DNA of 64,000 nt. Origin: Protea cynaroides (taxonomy: Eukaryota; Streptophyta; Magnoliopsida; Proteales; Proteaceae). The translations under genes were made by a program, and so were the position numbers. Numbering within the stretch: the stretch's first letter is position 1; every line of letters begins with the position of its first letter. This document shows positions 10,231 through 20,688 of the stretch, in pieces. The DNA is taken from assembly GCA_028583415.1 (NCBI GenBank), contig CM053265.1:35690873-35754872 (forward strand), given 5' to 3'. A model generated the notes under the pieces. That model saw only the letters and a list, made by a program, of their open reading frames with translations, ran no database searches and was not told the origin of the DNA.

Positions 10231-11430
10231 CTACTTCTTGGGCTTTGGACATTCCCTTGCTATATGTCCCACTTGGTTGCAGTTAAAATATTTTATCCCT
10301 TCAGTAATTGGCTTTTGTTGCTGTTGAGCTACGGGAGTAGTCTTGGTTGCAGCAATAAAGCCTTGAGCACGGAAGGGTTTGAATGTCTTGTTATTCCCTC
10401 CATTATAAGAATTTCCAGGTGGCCTTTTATACCTCTGTTTTTGCATGAAATAACTCTCCTTCTGGCTTGATTCTATAACTCGAGCAATTTGTGCCGCTTC
10501 ATTAAATATTTTCTTTTCATGTCCCAGAACATGCTCGCGGATGCTTCCCCTAAGTCCCATGACGGACCTTCGGGTTTTGGTGTTTTCCTCTTGCATACTG
10601 GTGGGTGCAATGAAGAACAGGTCTTCATAAAGCTGTTCATATGCATCCACGGTCATCTACCCCCGTTATAAACTCAGGAACTCTCTTTCCATAGAATCTC
10701 TGAAACTTCTCAAAAAGTACTTCTCAAAGAATGCCTCCTTATAAATATTCCAAGTCAGTTGGGCATGCTTTGTTAATAAATAAGTCCTGGTAGACCTCCA
10801 CCAATGGTGTGCATCTTCTTTCAGCATAAAGGTGGCACACAACACTTTTTCTTCTTCATTTAATGTCATCATCATAAAATTTCTTTCCATTTCATCAACC
10901 CAGTGTGCCGGCCATAAAGGATCTGCTGGCTTGCCATTAAATTCTTTGGGCTTCAGTTTCAGTAAACGTTTCACCAGTCTGGAGTGGTCTAGTTGCTGCG
11001 GGGCATACGCTCCATACATAGGTGGTTGGTATTGATATCCACCTTGAGCTATCTCAGGATTTTGTACTTGAGCTTGCATGATAGGAGTCTGAGGTGCATG
11101 GGGTACAGTGTTACTCCACCCTGGTGCTATGCTTGCCTGCCCTGCTGGTATTGGAGGTGTCTGTGTAGCTGGGTGAGTTATGCCTATAGCAGCTTGTATA
11201 GTAGCTTGTGCCTGTTGCATTTATTGCAGCTGTTGGGCCAAGTTCATTACGATTGTGGCCAAGTCTATAGGTGGAGCTGGCAGATTTGTAGGATTTGTCT
11301 TCCCATTTATGATGGATGGTGCCGTATTCGTGTTCCCCTGTGTTTCCGGGTGTGTCTGACTATCCTCCCCCATAGGTGGTGGTGGTGGAATAATGTTACG
11401 GCTCTGTCTGGTTACTCTGCGTCCCGCCAT
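10231..11430 (-). pseudogene. gag: Gag of element B, three in-frame stops
   Basis: It starts MAGRRVTRQSRN at 11430. A proline-rich N-terminus is followed by the retrotransposon gag domain (FNGKPADPLWPAHWVDEMER, HHWWRS, FFEKYFLRSFRDSME) and a C-terminal zinc knuckle. A TAA at 11221-11223 splits the N-terminus, and stops near 10666 and 10657 precede MTVDAYEQLY. The zinc knuckle is damaged: the first Cys of C-x2-C-x4-H-x4-C is Tyr (YFNCNQVGHIAREC). A stop at 10231-10233 (KK*) precedes the tail that leads to the intron. Gag would coat the element RNA and form the particle. Confidence 0.92.
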
Positions 11431-11577
11431 TAATTAATCTGATAGTGGGATTGCCTGAAATCATTGAACACGAGAAACAATCATTAAATACTTCATTCTC
11501 ATATTTTAAAACCACTAACAAATGCAAATTTCAAATTTTTCAGATCATTCTGTCAAAAATGCAGTGTTTTCACTGCA
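11431..11577. other. Gap between gag and the motif cluster, element B
   Basis: This short A/T-rich spacer lies upstream of both the gag start (leftward) and the antisense gene (rightward). Apart from a GCAGTG...CACTGC inverted repeat near 11560-11577 (GCAGTGTTTTCACTGC) I see nothing in it. Confidence 0.5.
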
Positions 11578-11789
11578 GGGTCGATGGTGGGGGTCGATGG
11601 GTGTCCGACCCTCAGTATTCGACCATGGGAAATCACCCATTCTTCCCGAGAGCTGGGGTTCCATGGGGGGGTCGGAGGATGTCCGGCCCAGGGTGCGAGC
11701 CCTAGTTCTCTGTCAGATTCCCGAGAGCCGAGGGTCGAAGAGGGGGTCGATGGGTGGGTCGATTGTTTTAATGGAATTTTCCGACCCGA
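11578..11789. promoter_or_regulatory. GGGTCG/CGACCC motif cluster between gag and the antisense gene (B)
   Basis: At least eight copies of GGGTCG[AG] or its complement fall in 212 bp: 11578, 11591, 11606, 11669, 11733, 11745, 11757 and 11784. The same motif is clustered in the U3 region of the LTRs of B (16060-16205) and J (36274-36412) and in the equivalent interval of J (40588-40708). Its place just upstream of the antisense gene leader suggests a promoter or enhancer borrowed from, or shared with, the LTR. Confidence 0.55.
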
Positions 11790-12392
11790 GGACTAAAAAT
11801 CAGATTTTTAAGTTCCGATTCAAAGTCCATTTCCCATTCTTTCTTCTCCGCTTCGACTCGTCTCGTCCCTCTGAGTTGTTACAGTGACAACTCCGATCCG
11901 TTGGTGGTTTGCACTCCTTGTTTTGTCGTCTACACCTCCGCTACAGGTATGTCTTCTACATTTCATGTTTTTAGGTTTCTTTACCTAGGTTTTTGCTCGT
12001 ATATCTAGTATTTTTCAATTTAAACTTTTTCCAACCATAAAAATTCGATTTTTATTGGGCACTTTTGTTGTTGGTGACTCAAGGAATGAAAGCCCTCAAA
12101 AATATTTGTTTTTCATCGGTTGGTTATCGAGAAACTCAAAATTTTCTCTTTTTGCCCTAATTTTATCGAGATTTTGAATTTCTTGAAATTTCTTCCAATT
12201 CAATCTCATTAGTTGAAATTTCCGACTGTATGAGTCTCACAGGATAGTTTAGGACCTATGTAAGTCCTCCTGCCCACGTGTATGGGTGAGAAGTGAGGCT
12301 TTTGACCAATTTACGTCGTTATTTTGTCGAAATTTTGGGTTTTTCCTCTCTACTAAGCCATCATTTGTTTTTCATTCTTATTTGTAGATACT
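11790..12392 (+). other. Leader exon and 441-bp intron of the antisense gene (B)
   Basis: The pyrimidine-rich leader (about 11820-11946) ends CGCTACAG|GTATGTC. The next strong acceptor is TTATTTGTAG at 12387, six bases before the ATG, giving an intron of 11947-12387 (441 bp). Element J shows the same leader, the same donor (TACAG|GTATG) and an acceptor that again gives 441 bp. The intron is T-rich, as in plant introns. Confidence 0.5.
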
Positions 12393-13781
12393 ATGGCTCG
12401 TACCAAGGTATCCAGTGTTTGTGACCATCTTCGCTTCCGCTCCACTGAAGCTGAGACACAGTATGCCCGCTACACTCGCAAGAAGGTAGAGGGAGGCCAC
12501 AAAGTGGACTTGGCTAGCTTGGCCTTGTTCAATGTGGAGGGGGCCTTTGGCGATATGGGATGGCACCCTGTCATCACCTATGACGCCTGTACCTGTCCTG
12601 AGTTGGTACGCCAGTTCTATTGTAATCTCCAAGTGGTGGGGGATTACAACGATGTTGAGAGAGGTGGTGAGCTTAGGATCACTAGCTATGTCAAAGGGGT
12701 TGATGTTTCTTTCGACTATCGATAGCTAGCGGACTTGCTGGGTATCTCCTATGATGGCTCCTTCGTATTCTGTGCCCCTGGAGAGCCCCAGTTCTTTTCA
12801 TTACAGATGAGGGCTGAGATAGACTGTCAGCTCATCAGAGAGGATCGCTGGGAGATGAAAGCGAGTTATCAGCGTTCAGATCCATGGGTGTACTGCAAGA
12901 TCATTCAGCACAACCTGATACCGCAGAGTGGACATTACGAGAGGGCCTCCCAGTTGACCCAGTATCTGCTGTACTGCATATGCAATAGGCAGCCCGTCTG
13001 CCTTCCCTATATCATCATGCGGACGATGATTAGTGCCACGTTGCCCAGTCACAGTGGCAACCTTCCTTATAGATGCATGATCACTACATTGCTTACCCGC
13101 CTGGGGGTTGATTTGTTGGATGAGAAGATTCAGGAGAAATCCTTCTCATCACCTCTAGATTGGGAGGGCATTTGCAAGATAGGCATGCGAGATGCCTAGG
13201 TCAGCGATGAGGAGAGGAACGCGATGGTGCGCCCTCGCACTCTAGTGGAGATGGCTGACGCTGAGGTAGCAGCGGCAGCCGCTGGAGCAGGGGTTCATGA
13301 GGATGATGACGATCGTCTATACATGGATGCAGATGCCATACCTCCATCACCTACTCATGCTACAGGAGCTGGTCCGTCTTCTTCAGCTGGTCCATCGCAT
13401 GCTGCTGGTCCTTCGTATGCTCCTTCTGATGACATGATGAGGATATTACACAAGATAAGAGAGGCCCAGCGTATATCTGACTTGAGGATGGGAGAGCTTC
13501 TAGAGGATCAGCGCTTGTCCGATCAGCGGGTGGGAGAGCTTTTGGTTGCTCAGCGCGTATCGGACCAGCGGGTGGGAGAGCTTCTAGTTGCTCAGCACAT
13601 GTCGGATCAACGGGTGGGATAGCTTTGGGATGCTCAGTGTGTGACTGACCAGCGGGTGGCTGATCACACAGCTAGTCTCCAGATGACCCAGACTCAGATA
13701 GCTTGGTTGACTAGAGTTTATACTGAGGACTATGATAGAGACCGTGAGGCATCGCCTCCCCCATCACCTCCAGCTTCTTGA
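12393..13781 (+). pseudogene. Antisense extra gene of element B: putative plant-transposon-type protein
   Basis: There is one frame of 462 codons from ATG (MARTKV) to TGA, with three nonsense codons (12723-12725, 13197-13199, 13620-13622) and no frameshift. It runs opposite to B's own gag-pol. The N-terminal ~290 residues hold conserved blocks such as LVRQFYCNLQVVGDYND, SYVKGVDVSFDY, LADLLGI and RTMISATLPSHSGNLPY. They resemble the domain labelled putative plant transposon protein (Transposase_32-like) in plant genomes; this is recognition from memory, not a search. An acidic/Pro-Ser linker follows. A coiled-coil-like tail has a 14-residue unit (SDQRVGELLVAQRV type) repeated about four times, then WLTRVYTEDYDRDR and a Pro-rich end. 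Element J carries a clear homologue. The function is unknown. Confidence 0.75.
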
Positions 13782-14050
13782 TGTATTTCTTTTATCTTTC
13801 TTTTTATACTTCAGAGTAGCTGTCCGGACTATGGACTGTACTCTGCTTTAATCATATATATATAAACATTTGTTCTTCCTTTTGGTTGTATATTCATTTG
13901 TTTCTCATTTAATAGATGCATTATTCTCTTTCAGTTTTGTCTCAAACAACACAGATTCTTATAATGTGTTATTATTACATCTTTTAATTTTTATCCTATC
14001 TTAGTTTACGAACTTTTGTGGAAGTATGCTGGTTTCATAGACAAGGCCTG
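13782..14050 (+). other. 3' region of the antisense gene (B)
   Basis: It is T-rich and similar to the region downstream of the J homologue, including CTGTCCGG..TATGGACTG, ACTCTGCTTTA and TTAATAGATGCATTATTCTC. Conservation beyond the stop codon suggests a shared 3' UTR and poly(A) signal region. The end abuts the primer binding site. Confidence 0.5.
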
Positions 14051-14066
14051 GGATGCTCTGATACCA
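14051..14066 (-). other. Primer binding site of element B (initiator tRNA-Met)
   Basis: The minus strand reads TGGTATCAGAGCATCC four bases from the LTR end. The first 12 bases are complementary to the 3' end of plant initiator tRNA-Met (…CTCTGATACCA), the usual primer of this clade. Confidence 0.85.
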
Positions 14067-14069
14067 AGT

Positions 14070-16342
14070 TGTCACACCCCAATTCTGTACCATTCAGAAC
14101 GGTGTGATGAACCGTTAATAAACCAATGGTTCAACCAGGATCTCTAATAGGCTATGTCCATTAAAAATAAAACCATACACATCCACAATCATAATCAGAA
14201 TTAATACACAATAGCGGAAGTCTTATAGCAATTGAACTGAGAACTCTAACTGTAATAATCATAATTAAAATATCAAGTTAATGTTGTATCAACTGAAACA
14301 TAAATAAATAGAATATCAATTACATCTCTTTATAAATTCAAATAAAATCTAATAGAATACGCAAGAGTTGCACTCGCATGAGGAGTCATGCGTATCCACT
14401 AAGTCTTCGGCTTCCATTGCAGCAACACGCACGTACACCAGAGCACTCATATAATCTTTGACCGTAGTACCTGCATCATCAACTAAAAATATTCAACGTC
14501 GAGAGGGTGAGTACACATCATGACTCAATGAGCAAACAAAACAATGCAACAAACATATGCACGCATTCAATTCATATCTTTGGTCTAGTAAATAAGTTTG
14601 CAATGTGCTATAGAAAGGATAGGTGGCCAAAGGTTACGTTTATTGACGCCGCACCTCTATACACGAGTGTGTGAAGCCGCCCAAAGGTAACGTTTACTGT
14701 CATCCCACATGCACCCACCATTGACAATGTATATGCAAAGGTTACATTTATTGTTGTACCAGTTGCCCATATCAACACGTAAGCCCCTCTTGGCGAGGGC
14801 TTGCAAACTGGGCTCGCGACTAACCAATCTAATGCTAATCAGTGTATTCAAGGCCTCACCCCAGCATCCCTCAATACGTCCATAGAGATAGGACTAAGGC
14901 CCCCCGATAGAGTCAGAGACTACACGGTCCGAGACCACCTCCCCTTATACAGTACGACGTAATAGTTCTGCTAAGGTAATGGCGATACGACGATGTCAGT
15001 GGACAAGACTTGAGTTAGAGATAGAGCTAGAGTGTTGAGGCTCGGCCTATGACACCCCCCCTGATACTCGCTCGCATCAAGCACACCAACCACACACATA
15101 CATTCACATGCCTATTCTTATCATCATCATCATCATCATGTTATAAACAATAATTTAAATATACATGAAAAATAATAATAGAAATATTAGATGACATGTT
15201 GAATGCACATAACAAGCATACACGCATAGAATCAATCATGGCATTGGACTCAAGAATAAAATAGTTTATTATTAATCAATTAGTTTAGGTCTTGTTTCCT
15301 CACCTTTGCTTGATCGTAGATCCTCTTTCAAGCTTTAAGAATCAACTAAATATCAATATTATATCACTAGAAGACCTAATCAAGTCGATAGAATTTAATA
15401 AGAATTAATTCTGATTTTAAAAAATATGTTGTTAACTGGGGGTCGATGCCAGGGTCAGAGGTTCAATCTACCCTGGGTGCTACCAACTAGATTCTGGACT
15501 TCCCGGACACTGGGGGTCGATTGTTAGGGTCTGGTAAGGTCGATTGGCCATCGGACCCCCGTGCGACGCCCCATGGGTTTAGTCAAATTTTCATCCTACA
15601 GTCCATTCCTTCGTGTTTGGGTCCTATGGCTTGCTTCTACAATCCATTACGTACATGTTCTATGGCTTAGAACCATAGTTTATTCATCTACGTGGTGTCT
15701 ATGATCTCCCTGATGATTTTTCATGAAAACCTAACCATGGATGGATGATTTGGGTTTCTCCTAGATCATTCCCTCTTCACTATCTACTATAAGGTCTTTA
15801 GAACTACATGGAGATAGTATCCATACCTAAGAATTAGGCTTGTTTCTCTGAAGCCTTCTCTTTGATCTTCTTCTCCACTTTCCTTCTCTTCTCTTTCTCT
15901 TCTCCTTCTCTTCTCTTTCTCTCAATCCAATTAGGGTTCTAAATGGAGTGAAAGAGGCTTAGGGACGTCCTATTTATATAGTAGAAACTCCCAAAATAAG
16001 TCCCATTGAGATTAGGAAAGAATCCCATTGAAATTTGAAAAGTTCCTAATTCATGGTTTCTGTCGGCAGACTGGGGGTCGATGAGGGGGTCGGAGATCCC
16101 GTCGACCCCTGGTACTAAAATGTTCGACCCCCGATTAAAAACTCAGGGTCTGACTTTTATACTGGGGGGGTCCGACCCTGCATTGCTGGGTAAGCGACCC
16201 TCCACGTTATTTTAGTATTTTTGGGTCAGTTTAATAACTGGGATTGTGATCTCCCTCACGCACTTGATCCATTTGGCTCGATCATGATGGGTAGACCTGG
16301 TTCAAGGTGGTAAGACCGGGTTAGTTCGATACGGGTCTTACA
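14070..16342 (-). repeat. 5' LTR of element B (about 2.27 kb)
   Basis: On the minus strand it begins TGTAAGACCCG at 16342 and ends GGGTGTGACA at 14070. It holds a U3 motif cluster (16060-16205), TATATAAATA (15971-15980), a purine-rich leader with a donor CTTAG|GTATGG (15826), a second motif cluster (15435-15565), an exon-like block ending AAG|GTGAGG near 15302, a (CAT)n microsatellite (15121-15140), sub-repeats with CTCTATCTCTA, and the micro-exon. Bases 15478 onward match the 3' LTR fragment at 5759. Confidence 0.92.
14349..14468 (-). other. Putative LTR micro-exon of element B, 40 codons including stop
   Basis: The minus strand has GATGATGCAG at 14480-14471, then 2 nt, then a 40-codon frame to TAG that ends SCECNSCVFY. 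The length is exactly that of the A and J copies. The shared features are the D-Y-[MV] block, a central V-A-A and the C-x-C-x2-C end. Confidence 0.45.
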
Positions 16343-19300
16343 TCACCACTGCGATTCATTGTTCAAGTATTTAAAACAAATAATCCAAAACAATTAAACC
16401 AAATTAAATTGTTTCGAAACCAATGGTGTTGTTTAAAGTTTATTTGCTGCATAAACCCAAAATAAATAAGATAGTCTTGACTATAAGAAAAGAAAACATA
16501 GGCACAACCTAAGCCCATGCTCAACTCTATAGAACACTTCAAGAATCAGATAACTCCTCTTCAAGTTCAGAGTCCTCATTCTCCACACTAGATGAACTGC
16601 AATATCTAAAAAAAGTTTGTGCACACAGGGTAAGCTCAACCACCAAGCTTAGTAAGAAAATCAAACATGCAACAAACAATATGCATGCAGCTATTAACTA
16701 CAGTCTGGTACATAACTGTAAGCAGCTCAAGACAACCCACACATGGAGTCTCTAGTCAATGTGGGTCACCCCCATCAGAAAGGTAGTGCATAGTAATATT
16801 TCCTAAATATGGGTCCATCATTGGAATGCAAGTCCATTTTCTCGATGACTGCTTGCACCTAAGTCATACCAAGCCCACAGTTCGTCTGGCACTCGAGGAG
16901 ATGGTAATCCCATTAGTCGACTCGCCATCCCACCCCATCACATCAGCTATGGGGAGCATCACAGCTATGTTCATACCACCTTTTTATTGAACCCATGCCA
17001 TTAGTTAACCCCTTAATGGTCAGGGGTATAGCTATTAAGGTAATTCCAATTCAACTAACCAAGTTCACCTAGTTAATCATTTTACTGGATAGTAACTTCG
17101 CCAAGCTTTCGACCCCGTACGGTCCCCACTTAAGACATCGTGACTTGGCTAGGTTACATATAGTCTATTGTAAAGTAGTGCCAGTAAGAAGTGGTGCAAG
17201 CATCCCATTCCACCCACCTTCCTCCTTACTGACTTAACCAAACATCATGCAACAACAAGACCAGCTTTACCTTTCATGGGGAGGTCACGAGGTGTCACAT
17301 TCCACCCCGCTTCCACACCACTACAGGTATCACTGATTGCACATAATAGAATGCATATGCATGAGCAAACAATATAGTTTATTAGATGGCATGTTATCAG
17401 ACATAAAGCATATTATCAATTTCATAACATCACTCAACATAAGTTAAATGAACTAATCTACCAATCAAAGGTTTAGTTCCCTTATTGTTACTTAGAAAGT
17501 AGTCCTCAGCAAGTCATTCGAGTCGTAGTTTACCAGAGTTCTCGTAGCTGAGATTCAACATTACAAACAATAATATTTGTTAATATATTATTCGATAGAA
17601 TTAATTAAACTTCTCTTTTAGCTTACTTCTAAGGTGTTCATGGCTTAATAGCTCATCCAATGTTTAGTACCTTCCATTTATTGTCTGCTTATCATGCTTT
17701 GGCATTTAGGGTTCCATTACTAGACTCACTTGTCACCGTTCACCACTCTTGGGTACATTTACAGTTGTAGTAAGCCTGCTGTCCCTAGGAATCTAGTGCT
17801 ATCTGCACAAATCCTCCATGAGACGGTACACTTGCTGGCAAGATTCTCTTTTTTAACGCCTTAATACTAAGGACTTCTTATCATGAAGTCAGGGGTTCTA
17901 GTTTTTCATTCCTCGAGTTTCCTTACATGATGTCTAAGGTTACTAACAATCAAAATATTAAATAGCAAGTTGCATTATGGTGTAACAAGTTGAAACCTCT
18001 TACATAACACCATGAGCATCTGATTTTTAGATATTTAAACCTATAGGCATGTTCATGTAACTCTTGTAGGGTCACTGACCAAAAATGGTCATTAACAAAG
18101 CTCAGTACCACGTGCGGCATGTAGTAGACCACAAGGTGTATGGAACTAGGTCGACAACACGTCGAACCCTGACCATTTGGCCTTTCAACTTCATAGATAC
18201 ATACCCAACCTCTGTAGGGTTGGTTCCTGGTTCTATCTTGTCATATAACTTCATGATTAATGCGTTCAAGGCATATATCATCACGTATTTTTATTATTCA
18301 TGGTATGTGATATATTTCTGTATTAAAACATACAAGTTTTAAAATTTTGGTCCTTCAATAAAATTTTATAAATTATCAGGGAGCCTCTGGTAGAGTTTGG
18401 TTGACTTCTAATGTCAAAATTGCATGCGGCACGTGTAAAACCTCACTTCACTTTCCGCCAGGCCTTGTGGCACATCATAGACCGTACATCAGATCATTTT
18501 CGTCTGGACTTTGAATCTCTTTTGACATGTTTTTAACATTCTTAAGTGTCTATACACCGAGTTTGGTTTCAAAACTCTACTTCTATGTATAGTTATGGAT
18601 AACGTTTCGATTTGACATACTACCGAGATCTCAGATCTGGTTTTATTCCTCTAAGATCCAATTCCCTCTTTTGGATCAGGTATCAAATCATAGTCATGGG
18701 TATCCTAAGGTCCTATCAGGGTTTCTAACATTCATGGATCGTCTTAACCACCAGTCAATCTCATGTGCACTATCGTTTATCACTCAAACATAAAACAATG
18801 GTGCATATGTCCATAGCTCCGTCACAGGTGTGGTTAGATCATATAATTTCTTACAAAAATCCTTTATTCATTTAATCATTGAGATAACTTCTTATTTCAT
18901 CCCTCTTTCTCCATCTATAGTTTTACAAATCATGGCTGGGATCCAATACTTCCTCAGCCATGCTTTGCATTCTTCCCATTCATTCTCATTATTGAAAAAG
19001 ATTTTTGAAGTAGGAAAAAATACTTACAAAGGGTATTCCTTCCAATTTTTTCTACAAACATATCAACCATTCAAAGGTTGAGCTCTTTCTTCTCTTCTCC
19101 CTCTTCTCTGTGTTCTCTTCGGCTGGGCGGTATTCAGAGAGAAGTGTTTCCTTCTCTCTTCTTCCTTTATTCTTTTCCTTTCTTCTTCCTCCTCTCTGGT
19201 CGTGCGTCAAAGCTTTCTCTCTCGATCTCCTCTATTTTCTTTTGGTTAGATTTGAGAGAATTGAGAGATTACTTCTCTCTTTACACAAAATCGACAAGCA

Positions 19301-19782
19301 TGGAATATTGATTTGGAATAGAGACGATTCTCCTTCGTCTCTTTCCATTTTGACTCAATCATGGGTGGCTACCATGAATAGAGTCGAATCCTTATCGGCC
19401 ATGGAGGGAAAAATAGATTTTTGAACAATGGGTCACAAAAAAAGTGGGTCTTAAACCAATTCCATGCACAGAGGGTGCAGCTAGACCATGCAGTCGTTAG
19501 TTAACCGCATACCCTCTGCATAGTGCTGGACCTCATTTTGGTCAGCCAATTCTAGACGCATGGTCGTTAGACTTTTGGGTTTCATATAAGCGGGTTCTAA
19601 GACATTTCCTAGCACTCTTTGGTGTGCTCTATCGCCATGAGGGATTGAATCTAATCTCATGACATCATCTCTTGTTTAATTCCTTATCTTGCTCCCGTCG
19701 ATAGGATATGCTAGTATATAAGAAGGACCGACTTATGCCCATAATAGATGTATCATAACGGAATTTGGGCACGGGTCTTACA
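16343..19782 (-). repeat. Element C: chromovirus-type LTR, about 3.4 kb, 3' end cut by element B
   Basis: The minus strand starts TGTAAGACCCGTGCCC at 19782, the same LTR-start consensus as the other chromoviruses but with a different body. It contains a purine-rich leader (plus strand 19080-19270, pyrimidine-rich) followed by a TTTGTAAGTAT donor, a long middle part, and TTTTTTTAGATATTGCAG near the 3' end. The tail after 16343 is missing because B inserted there. It is probably the 5' LTR of a minus-strand element, or a solo LTR; the left side is not visible. No real gene is present. Confidence 0.75.
16539..16596 (-). other. Short acidic terminal exon in the LTR of element C
   Basis: After GATATTGCAG (minus strand) a short frame gives SSSVENEDSELEEELSDS and TGA. 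It lies in the same place as the 40-codon micro-exons of A, B, D and J but is shorter and has no cysteines. It shows that the architecture, not the exact peptide, is shared. Confidence 0.3.
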
Positions 19783-20688
19783 ACCTGAGAGCATAGTGTC
19801 TAACAGAGACCCACGCTTGACTTCGAAGTTTTGGGAAGGATTATAGAAGGAAATTTGGACAAAGTTGAAGTTTAGTATCACATTTCACCCTCAAACCGAC
19901 AGACAGTTGGAGTAGACCATTCAAATTCTAAAAGACATGCTTGAGCCTGTGCAATTGATTTTAAGGGGGATACCATTGATTGAGTTTGCTTGTAACAATA
20001 GTTACCAAGCTACTATACAGATGTCACCCTATGAAGCATTGTATGGTAGGAAATTTCAAACTCCTCAATTTTGGAATGAAGTTGGGGAATGAAGAATCGT
20101 TGGACCTGAATTTGTAGAAGAAACCTACCAAGTAGTAGATGTAATCAAGGAAAGAGTTAAGATAGCTCAAAATCTTCAGAAACAGTATGCGGATAACCGA
20201 CCCCAAGACATTGAGTTTGCTATAGGTGACAAAGTATTTCTAAAGATATCACCTATGCATGGTTTAAAATGGTTTAGCAAGAAGGGGAAGTTGTGTCCCA
20301 GATAAATTGGACCTTATGAGATTTTGGCAAGATGTAGGAAGGAAGCATATCAACTAGCATTACCACCATCTATGTCTAGGTTACATGATGTATTCCATGT
20401 TTTTCTATTAAAGACCTCTATTAGAGATCCTACACACGTTTTGACTGCAAATCCATTGGATTTGACTGAAGACCTGACGTTCAAAGTGGTGCCATTTGAG
20501 ATCACTAGTTAGAAGGTTCAATGTCTTTGCAATCATGACATCTATTATGTTAAGGTTATCTGGAGAAGCCAAGATGTGGAAGAGATAACATGGAAAGAAA
20601 AAAAATGCTATGCGAAAATAATATCCTCACTTATTCCACTGAAAAGGTATTTACAAATTTTAAGGACAAAATTTATTTAAGAGGAAGA
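19783..20688 (+). pseudogene. pol: Integrase C-terminal half and chromodomain of element D, degenerate
   Basis: It begins inside the integrase core at the VPESIVS(D/N)RDPR block, exactly where element C inserted, and continues through the SYQATIQMSPYEALYGRK block, a GDKVFLKISP block, LALPPSMSRLHDVFHV and a chromodomain-like YYVKVIWRSQDVEEITW. Many stops and frameshifts are present (for example after NEVGE, after KLCPR and after EITS). A worn polypurine tract (AAGAGGAAGA) precedes the 3' LTR. It is older than A or J judging by decay. Confidence 0.88.

Larger units (their letters stand above)
5759..16342 (-). mobile_element. Element B: near-complete chromovirus with an extra antisense gene
   Basis: On the minus strand it reads 5' LTR (16342-14070), tRNA-Met primer site, an extra gene in the opposite orientation (12393-13781), gag, a short intron, protease, RT, RNase H, integrase, chromodomain, polypurine tract and a truncated 3' LTR (6609-5759). 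The rest of the 3' LTR must lie left of element A, outside the window. B and J share LTR type, extra gene and gag-pro intron, so they are one family. B has many stops and small indels. Confidence 0.92.

Noticed and set aside
9629..11433. Plus-strand frames over the B gag-pol region (up to 146 codons)
   Set aside because: Shadows of the real minus-strand gag and pol, which have clear domains.
16343..19782. Host gene or promoter in the C region
   Set aside because: The LTR start TGTAAGACCCG, the leader-donor pattern and the terminal exon position mark it as LTR; no frame above 104 codons and none with a domain.
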